DNA from: Camillea tinctor
Lineage: Eukaryota; Ascomycota; Sordariomycetes; Xylariales; Xylariaceae
NCBI GenBank assembly: GCA_022578605.1
Contig: MU394073.1
Location: 124,001-188,000, forward strand
Reading direction: 5' to 3'
DNA length: 64,000 nucleotides
Positions within the stretch are counted from its first letter, which is position 1. The number at the start of each line of letters is the position of its first letter. Under the pieces are notes generated by a model. It was not told the origin of the DNA. It did not search any database and saw nothing but the letters and a program-made list of their open reading frames with translations. Shown piece by piece: positions 57,284 to 64,000 of this stretch. The position numbers were made by a program, and so were the translations under genes.

Positions 57284-59857
57284 ATGGGGATCCTCTCGGG
57301 CGCGCGGTCCCGCGATAATCGTCACAAACTACCCATCTACGAAAACCTGAACACCCCAAGCAAAGAACGGGATTCTAACGATTCTTATGACGATTCCTCT
57401 GACTACGACGACTACTCTAGCACCTCCTCCCCTTCTAATAATGCTCGCACCGCCAAAGTCTCCCTCGCAACCCCCATCATGGCGAGGAAGCGGAACTTCG
57501 CCGTTCCTACAAGGCCAGGGCGGCCATTCTTCTACCGCCTTCCCAACAAGGTCATTCGATATCTCTGCTTTGGCTTGATATCCTTCATGTTCCTGTTGAT
57601 CTTCTCTCTCATCCGAGCGAGTCAGAACGAGAACAGGGCTCTTGCCGAAGGGAGGATCGATCGGCCACCCTCGGCCCCTCCAATATGGGAATCTTACCCA
57701 TTCTTAACGAGGTACTATGGCGGTATCAGAAATCTTGTGTCATTCTCACAGAATACTCCCGAGTACCCCCGCCCCGAAGACGAACTACCCCTAGACAAGC
57801 TGGGATTCGTCACCAAGAGTAACCAACACACCCGACCCGAAGAGCGAAGCTTGCCCAACAGCAAGTCTTTCTCCGATTATCCTCAGGGAGTTTTCCAGAA
57901 CGCCCCTGAGAAGATCCAAGAGTGCTATATTGATGAGGAGAAAAAAGTCCGCGTTCCTCCTATTCACTATTACGACGGGCGTCCTAATGGCTTCCCCGAG
58001 GCCGTACTTGGCTCTTACGAGCTACTAGGACTACCCGAGGACGTCTGCTTCGAGCGACATGGAAGGTATGGTCCCTATGGTTTCGGCTACTCGACCAAAA
58101 ATGGCGGCCTCGGCATTGGGCAACACGGTGAAAAAGAAGGCTCTGAATCAACTTTTGACAAAGTACCTCCGGTTGACTGGCGCTCCATTATTTGGGCCGA
58201 TATTCAACGGAGGTGCTACCAAGCCAACGCTGCTCGTTACAAGCCTTTGCCCGAGAGACAGCCGACGCCTCATGGGTTTTTCATCGATGAATCAGACAAG
58301 ACGGCCAGCGTGAAGACGGACGATATCTTGCTAGATAGATCCCTCGAACCTTCTGAGTCTTTGGTTGCAGACACTACACAGGAAGCAAAAACAACACCAT
58401 CATCGCCACCTACTAAGGAGAAGACTCCTGCGAATGTCCTGCCCAGAACGGCACTTGTTATTCGCTGCTGGGACGAATATCTATGGAGACCAGAAGACGT
58501 CATGAACCTTCGGTCCTTGATCACTGAATTGTCTCTAGCTTCTGGTGGTCGCTATGATGTGCACCTGCTCGTTCAAATCAAGAATGACGCAGCGCATCCT
58601 ATCTGGGCCGATGCTGATACCTATAAGCGACGAATTGAGGAGTCGATCCCAGCAGAGTTCCGCAGCCTCGTCACATTGTGGACTGAGACGCAGATGCTTT
58701 CACTCTACCAAGGCATTTTCGACCTCTTCGCCCGTGGGCCGGACCTCCCAGTTCACGGTGTGTACCGTGGGTTACAGATGGCCATGCAGTATTTTGCCTA
58801 TCAGCACCCAGAGTATGATTACTACTGGCAATGGGAGATGGATATTCGCTACACTGGTCATTACTATGACTTCTTCACCAAAGTCGAGAAATGGGCGAAG
58901 GAGCAACCCAGAAAGGGACTGTGGGAACGAAATGCCCGTTTCTACCTACCTTCTGTTCATGGCACATGGGAAGACTTCAAACAGATGGCACGAGTACAGG
59001 CTGAAATGGGTACCAAGAGTGCAGACAATGTCTGGGATGGTCTTCCAGGATCCGACAAGAAGAAAAATACGCCTGCTCGTGGAGACAAGATCATCTGGGG
59101 TCCCGAAAGGCCTAGTGATCCCAATGACTGGTTTGAGCCCGACAACGACCCTGTACCCCCGACTACATATGAAAAGGATAAATATGTATGGGGAGTTGGT
59201 GAGGAGGCTGATTACATCACTTTCAACCCCATGTTCGATCCTGAGGGCACAACATGGGGTCTGGCAGACGATATCACCGGCTATAACACCGCTGATGGGA
59301 ATGGAAGCCCACCTCGCCGAGCCCAGATCATCACTGCCTCACGCATGTCGCGTCGCCTCTTGATGACTATGCACAGAGAGACTGCATTCATGAAACACCA
59401 TGCTTTCCCCGAAATGTGGCCTGGCACTGTCGCGCTGCAACACGGCTTCAAGGCTGTGTTCACGCCTCACCCCTTATACGTGGACCGCGAGTGGCCCACC
59501 GAAGTGTTCGCGCAGACCCTCAACAACGGCAAGAACGGCGCTAGCGGTGGCTCGCGGACCTCGGTCTTCGGGCAGCGCGAGCACAACCTCGTCGGGCTCA
59601 CCTGGTTCTACAGCTCGGGTTTCGCGCCCAACCTATACCGGAGATGGCTCGGCCTCAAGGTGAACAATGACGGGGGCGAGGAGTTCGAGCTCGTCGAGGA
59701 TACTAGCAAGAACGGCACGAGCGTCACGCAGATGCGCGGCGGCGAGGGCCGCATGTGTCTGCCGCCTATGCTGCTCCACCCGGTGAAGGAGGTCGAGCTC
59801 CCGATTGAGGATCCTGAGGAGACGGTTGACGTTCCCGAATCTGATCCTGGTGCTTGA
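57284..59857 (+). CDS. DUF3405 type II membrane protein
   Basis: A single exon, 857 residues from the ATG at 57284 (MGILSGARSRDNRHKLPIYE); the frame extends 31 codons upstream but those are pyrimidine-repeat leader. A cytosolic Ser/Asp-rich segment is followed by one membrane helix (about residues 100-117; YLCFGLISFMFLLIFSLI) with positive residues on the N side, so a type II topology with a lumenal C-terminus is predicted. The lumenal part carries the fungal DUF3405 domain: TALVIRCWDEYLWRPEDVMNLR, YRGLQMAMQYFAYQHPEYDYYWQWEMDIRYTGHYYDFF, and HHAFPEMWPGTVALQHGFKAVF with YVDREWP. The WQWEMDIR motif resembles an acidic metal-binding site of glycosyltransferases, but no activity has been assigned. 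Golgi location is inferred. Confidence 0.85.
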   Translation: MGILSGARSRDNRHKLPIYENLNTPSKERDSNDSYDDSSDYDDYSSTSSPSNNARTAKVSLATPIMARKRNFAVPTRPGRPFFYRLPNKVIRYLCFGLISFMFLLIFSLIRASQNENRALAEGRIDRPPSAPPIWESYPFLTRYYGGIRNLVSFSQNTPEYPRPEDELPLDKLGFVTKSNQHTRPEERSLPNSKSFSDYPQGVFQNAPEKIQECYIDEEKKVRVPPIHYYDGRPNGFPEAVLGSYELLGLPEDVCFERHGRYGPYGFGYSTKNGGLGIGQHGEKEGSESTFDKVPPVDWRSIIWADIQRRCYQANAARYKPLPERQPTPHGFFIDESDKTASVKTDDILLDRSLEPSESLVADTTQEAKTTPSSPPTKEKTPANVLPRTALVIRCWDEYLWRPEDVMNLRSLITELSLASGGRYDVHLLVQIKNDAAHPIWADADTYKRRIEESIPAEFRSLVTLWTETQMLSLYQGIFDLFARGPDLPVHGVYRGLQMAMQYFAYQHPEYDYYWQWEMDIRYTGHYYDFFTKVEKWAKEQPRKGLWERNARFYLPSVHGTWEDFKQMARVQAEMGTKSADNVWDGLPGSDKKKNTPARGDKIIWGPERPSDPNDWFEPDNDPVPPTTYEKDKYVWGVGEEADYITFNPMFDPEGTTWGLADDITGYNTADGNGSPPRRAQIITASRMSRRLLMTMHRETAFMKHHAFPEMWPGTVALQHGFKAVFTPHPLYVDREWPTEVFAQTLNNGKNGASGGSRTSVFGQREHNLVGLTWFYSSGFAPNLYRRWLGLKVNNDGGEEFELVEDTSKNGTSVTQMRGGEGRMCLPPMLLHPVKEVELPIEDPEETVDVPESDPGA

Positions 59858-61680
59858 AAGGAAACTCGGAGCAAAACGGGATTCCTTCTTCCTCTTCTTT
59901 CTTCCCTCAATTAATGACTTGAAATGGGTGATGACATGGGACTACATACCAAAGAAAAATTAGATGTATAGTTGATTATAACTGTACAGAAGCGCGCGAC
60001 GAAGGTTCCTTTCTTTTTTTCCCTTCTTCTCTTGCTCTGTAACCTTTGTATACAATGTGCGAACGGGAAAGCATTGAGAAGCGCGCGAGGCGTTTTAGGC
60101 GAAAAAGGGGGGGTAGGGTGTGTTTTGTCTATTTATTTAGGTAAATTGCTTGTTGTATGTGTGTACGTACGAAGGCGTGTTATGTTATGTCTGTAAAAAG
60201 GAATATCGGATACACCGACTTGTATAGGCATATGGGGGAGAGAAAAGGTCGAAGTTTAGGTTTTGGCAATGAGCACACAACAGCAACAACACAACAACAA
60301 TATCTATATTCTTACTTTTGGTGGGGGACATGGGAAGGGACACGGCGGGAATTCTGAAACGGGAGATATTGGGGAGGGGATAAAATATATGTTGGATTCT
60401 TCCTAATTTTTTTTTCTCTCCTTGTATTTTCTTTCTTACTTTCCCTGGACGGGATGGGACTGGTCGTGAGAGAGGACATTTAATGGTCGGATAGATAGAT
60501 GAAGTAATCTAAAAGTCCTCCTGCCTTCTTTACCTTTTGTGCTCTATTGCTGTTCCTTGGTATACATAAACGTGTGCTCTCAGATTAGATGATATTACGT
60601 GCTTTTTACGATGTTGCTATGTGAGCCACCCAGGCATGTAGGTTAGGTGATGTGACGCTTATATAACCTTTAGGGGGGTGATCTAACATTGGTATATATA
60701 GCGAGGCGTGAATAGGGGCTCAATTCTCTTTCGCTCTACTTCATGTACCTATGTCTAGCTACAAAGTCCGATGCCGAGAAAACATCTAACCTAGGTTAGT
60801 CTATGGTATAGCTTATGCCACGCAGACAGTTATAGTAAGTTGCGAGCAAACTAACATGGGATGGATGGCCAATGATCTTTTAGTTAGGCAAGGTAAAGTA
60901 GGTAGTGTAGTTTAGCAACGTAGAGCAAGATCGAGGTTGCAAAAAAAAAAATAAGAACGGTATAACTCATTTTACCTTCTCAATTCATTATATCGAACGA
61001 ACTCGTCCTCGTTTTACCTCTAGCTATTAAAAGCGAGTTAAATGCCTCTCTTGTCCCTACGCCCCTCCCCCCCCTTTTTCCATTCTCAGAACCGCTATCT
61101 CTTCCCTCCCTCCTCTCTTCCATTATAGACGAAGGACTTGGTTTCCCGAACCTTATCTCATCAGCAAATAGCTCATTATAACATTCGCCTTTCGACCTGG
61201 GAAACTTATTTTTCTCCTTCTCCTTCCCATTAAACTTATCTTCTTCTTCTTGTTCCTTTTCCTTCTCTTCTCTTGCCCTTCCCTTGTGCTCTTTGCCATT
61301 ACACATACAGATAAAGTAGGTAGGTAAGTTCAAAGGGGGTATAATACAGGATAACACGAAAACAAGGCATACATAAGTAACGGCGTCCTGGAGCATGGAA
61401 CATACAAAAATAAAATAAAAGGAGAAACAGAAATAACCTCGTATGTCTCCCCTTTATTTTTTTTATTTTTTATGTCACTGAGTTCCAAGTTCCGAGTTCC
61501 ATTTCATGCAAGACCAAGCCGAAGAAAGAAGAAGTGAAAAAGAACGCAATGGTGTGCACATCGTCCAGTCTTATCAAGAGCCACGGGGTCATAGTAATTT
61601 TTTTCGTGGTACTGAATCTACATTTCCTTTCTTTCTTTTCTTTCTTTCTTTCTTTTTATTTTGCTGTCTCATTTCTTCCC
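59858..61680. other. Intergenic region between convergent genes
   Basis: 1.8 kb with 3' UTRs of the DUF3405 gene and the Tat-SF1-like gene. Low-complexity patches: CAA repeats (60270-60304), A-run (60940s), and a TTTC tetranucleotide tract (61623-61662) close to the stop of the Tat-SF1-like gene. ACCTAGGT at 60789-60796. No gene supported. Confidence 0.45.
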
Positions 61681-62949
61681 TCAGTCCGAATCATCACCGT
61701 CACCGCCCTGCTTCTTGCCGGACTTGCGGTAGCGCTCCTTGCCCGAGGCGATGGAAGCGCGCACGGTGCGGCCGTCGAAGGCGCGGCCGTCCATGAGGTT
61801 TACGCAGGCGGCGGCGGCCTCGGGGTCGCGGAACTTGACGCTGGCGATGCCGTCCTCCTCGAGGTCGTATAGCACCACGTTGGTCACGGTGCCCAGCTTG
61901 GCGCACTCCTCGCGTATGTCCTCCTTGATCTCGAGCATGGCCGCCGGGTCCTCGTCCAGCTCCTGCAGCGTGAACATGTGCCGCAGGACGACAACGCGGT
62001 CGCGCTTCCCCGCCTCCGCTGCCTGCGCCGCTGCTGCCCCGCCTGCGTACGGCCCGTCGTCGTCATCCCAGTCGGCTAGCTTGGCGTCGAGCTTCTGCGT
62101 GCGCTTGATAATCTTTTGCTTGTCCTGCTCGCGCACCTTATCGCGCTTGGGCCCCCCTCCTGTAATGTACGAGCTGCGGCCCCCGCTGTCGTTGCTGTTG
62201 TTGCCGCCGCCGCCATTACTTCCACTACCACCTCCTCCCTCCCCCTCTCCCTCTTTGCTGCCCTCGCCGTTTTCTCCCCCGCCTTCCCGCTCGTAATGTG
62301 TCTTCTTGTAGCTCGCGTCGGCGGCCTGGACGCGCATGCGCCCCGTCGCCTGGCCCGAGGGTGTGTAGCGGAAGTCGGTGTCGTCGAGCAACATAATGGC
62401 CATCTCGACGCTCTGTGGCTTGAAGAATACGATCAATGCGTCGCCCTTGAAATCGCCTTTTTCGTCGGTGTATAACTTTATGCGCGGTCGGCCACTGTCG
62501 ATTTCCTCGGCGATGACACCGCACTTGCGTGAAAAGGCCTCGGCTACCTCGTCCACGGTCACGTCAAGTGGTAGGCCGGTAACATATATGGCAGTGTTTT
62601 GTCGCGGCTGGGGAGGTTGTCGCTGCTTCTTCTGCGGTCGCTGTCGCGGTCCCCCTTCCTCGGAACCGTTGCCTTGGTGACCCTGCTTGCGCTTCTTGTT
62701 CTGGTGGCCATTACTATCCTCAGATCCATCACGACCAACCCCATAGGCAGATTGTTGTTGAGCATGTAACTCCTCGTCTATAGCAGGGATCCACCGCTTA
62801 AGTTGTGCATCCCACTCGAACTCAGTCCCATCGTCATGGACGGCGATGAATTTATTGTCGAGCTTCGAGTACGAGATGCGATCGTCGGCATCGAATTCTT
62901 GAGGATCAGTCGGGAAGGAAAGACCCGATGCCAGCTCGGGTTCTGCCAT
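61681..62949 (-). CDS. CUS2: Tat-SF1 / Cus2-type U2 snRNP splicing factor
   Basis: A single exon of 422 residues from the ATG at 62949; the frame is open further upstream through a GA-repeat leader but MAEPELASG is the plausible start. Cus2/Tat-SF1 binds SF3b and U2 snRNA to prepare U2 for prespliceosome formation. An N-terminal segment (FIAVHDDGTEFEWDAQLKRWIP) resembles the Tat-SF1 repeat that precedes RRM1. RRM1 (about 118-205) has AIYVTGLPLDVTVDEVAEAF and GDALIVFFKPQSVEMAI. A Gly/Ser/Asn-rich linker follows, then KRTQKLDAKLADWDDD, and RRM2 (about 305-400), a UHM-like domain with VVVLRHMFTLQEL...NVVLYDLEEDGIASVKF and GRAFDGRTVRASI. Ends in an acidic tail GGDGDDSD. Strong match to family architecture. 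Confidence 0.88.
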   Translation of the reverse strand: MAEPELASGLSFPTDPQEFDADDRISYSKLDNKFIAVHDDGTEFEWDAQLKRWIPAIDEELHAQQQSAYGVGRDGSEDSNGHQNKKRKQGHQGNGSEEGGPRQRPQKKQRQPPQPRQNTAIYVTGLPLDVTVDEVAEAFSRKCGVIAEEIDSGRPRIKLYTDEKGDFKGDALIVFFKPQSVEMAIMLLDDTDFRYTPSGQATGRMRVQAADASYKKTHYEREGGGENGEGSKEGEGEGGGGSGSNGGGGNNSNDSGGRSSYITGGGPKRDKVREQDKQKIIKRTQKLDAKLADWDDDDGPYAGGAAAAQAAEAGKRDRVVVLRHMFTLQELDEDPAAMLEIKEDIREECAKLGTVTNVVLYDLEEDGIASVKFRDPEAAAACVNLMDGRAFDGRTVRASIASGKERYRKSGKKQGGDGDDSD

Positions 62950-63643
62950 GATTACGGTACAGTATGTGCTTTTTGTAGGGAAAGGGGGAGAAGGGAAAGA
63001 CGATGGTGGAAGCGAAGACGTTTGAGTACGAACACGAGTGATGTAGACAGAGAGATGTAGATAGAGAGAGAGAGAGAGAGCTTCAAGTCGAGAATACGAA
63101 GGTACATTGAATTGTAGGAAGCTTGGGTCTTGGCACGCCACAAGAGGCTTAGACCAGGGAACAATGGGTTGAACGGGTAATACCTAGGTTAGGTAATATC
63201 TATTTCTGTGAAGTCAGCCAGTTGCACTAACTATATTCGGTAGTATGACGATAGTTGGATTGGATAACACAACAGGTGAATCACATGGACGACGATATAA
63301 TTAAAAAAATTAATATAGAAAAAATAAAATAAAATCGAATAGGTTTCCAATATGTACCATTACACACAGTGTTTTTGTTTTCAAGGGGAAATTTCGAGGA
63401 GTAGATAGTCTAACAGAAATAAACACCATCTCCCCGTTCCTTGGTCCTACTATATGTGACATAAACACTGTTTACCTGCCATGTCTCCAAAGACCTGAAC
63501 GCCAAACGAAGCGATGTTTTCCTTTGCAATGCAATTCAGTAGAAGACCGAAAGTATTGTAGTACAGTCCTCCCCAGATACAACTTGCCCTCTCGCCTGTC
63601 ACTCGCCACCCGTCACCCGTCGCCCGAGGGAGGAACAAGTTCC
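62950..63643. other. Intergenic region with (AG)9 tract
   Basis: Between two minus-strand genes: promoter and leader of the Tat-SF1-like gene (with an AG run at 63063-63080) and 3' UTR of the SEC66-like gene. ACCTAGGT at 63182-63189. Confidence 0.5.
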
Positions 63644-64000
63644 TCATTTCTTACCCCCCTTCTTCTTCTTGCCAGGCGTCGAAGCCGGAGTGGTCGCGTC
63701 GACCAATACACCGTCGTCGTCACTAGCGCCTTTGGTAGAATCCTTGGTCGCGTCCTCGTCTAGCTCTTTCATGAAATCCTTCTGGATCGTCTCCCTTCGC
63801 TTCTCCCACCACTGCTTCTCGGATTCCGTCTTTGCTTCGATTTCCTCGAGGCGGCTACGTAGAGCCGTGTTGGCAGCGATTTCGTTAGCCGATTGGAAGA
63901 TGACCTGACCCCAACCCGGCGCGAGAGCATTGGCCTAGACATTGGTCAGTAAATGTAGCCCTTCCTAACTTAATGGTGTATATTTCACAGCTTTGGGTGG
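63644..64000 (-). CDS. SEC66: SEC66-like translocon subunit, C-terminal part
   Basis: The last exon (63934-63644) encodes 96 residues and the gene continues past the window edge. Upstream a 54-nt intron (TAG acceptor at 63936-63935; GTGAAA donor at 63988) leads into a fragment ending PPKA. The exon reads ANALAPGWGQVIFQSANEIA, then an amphipathic helix with EKQWWEKRRETIQKDFMKEL, and a Lys/Gly tail (GKKKKGGKK). The PGWGQ.IFQ.A.E...WWEKKR..IQ..FMKEL pattern matches Sec66/Sec71, a membrane subunit of the Sec63 complex for post-translational protein import into the ER. The N-terminal membrane helix is outside the window. Identification is likely but based on one exon. Confidence 0.65.

Noticed and set aside
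60980..61396. 138-codon minus-strand frame rich in Lys/Glu
   Set aside because: Arises from CTT/TTC-rich DNA; no conserved features.

Overview
This 64 kb window is nuclear DNA of a filamentous ascomycete (Pezizomycotina), probably a sordariomycete. The evidence is single-copy eukaryotic housekeeping genes on both strands, short spliceosomal introns (mostly about 50-250 nt) with GT..AG ends and CTAAC-type branch points, an intron-containing tRNA-Cys, and fungal-only families (ATG33, DUF3405, a fused pseudouridine glycosidase/kinase, a SulP-STAS-cNMP transporter). The taxon is an inference. I see no prophage, CRISPR array or intact transposon. A 10-N scaffold gap lies at 22167-22176.

Layout. 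1-15.4 kb: the 3' end of a GRF zinc-finger gene, an acidic orphan protein, a newly assembled three-exon cysteine-rich secreted protein, ATG33 (mitophagy), a peroxisomal 2,4-dienoyl-CoA reductase ending in SKL, a CorA-like membrane protein, tRNA-Cys, a small basic protein, a membrane-linked SDR and a GPI-anchored surface protein. 16-25 kb: the bifunctional pseudouridine-catabolic enzyme, UTP18, a lysine-repeat protein beside the gap, and a secreted alpha/beta hydrolase. 27-40.6 kb: a 1058-residue fungal orphan, mitochondrial HSP78, eEF1B-alpha, ATIC (ADE16-type) and GINS subunit PSF1. 43.7-51 kb: a VSB1-like SulP transporter, and EMP24 head-to-head with ARF1. 52.9-64 kb: GCV1, a DUF5519 protein, a DUF3405 protein, a Tat-SF1/Cus2 splicing factor and the 3' end of a SEC66-like translocon subunit.

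Most genes are independent housekeeping loci. Two divergent pairs deserve note: EMP24/ARF1, which both act in coated-vesicle traffic between ER and Golgi, and ADE16/PSF1, purine synthesis and replication initiation sharing about 550 bp. Exon structures were built by hand from splice signals, reading-frame continuity and family resemblance. Intergenic DNA is AT-richer and rich in short homopurine/homopyrimidine tracts. The palindrome ACCTAGGT also recurs, mostly between genes.

No wholly new multi-gene system is evident. The best candidates for something undescribed are the small cysteine-rich secreted protein (3765-4373), the small basic protein (10830-11233) and the orphan proteins at 2190 and 27584.
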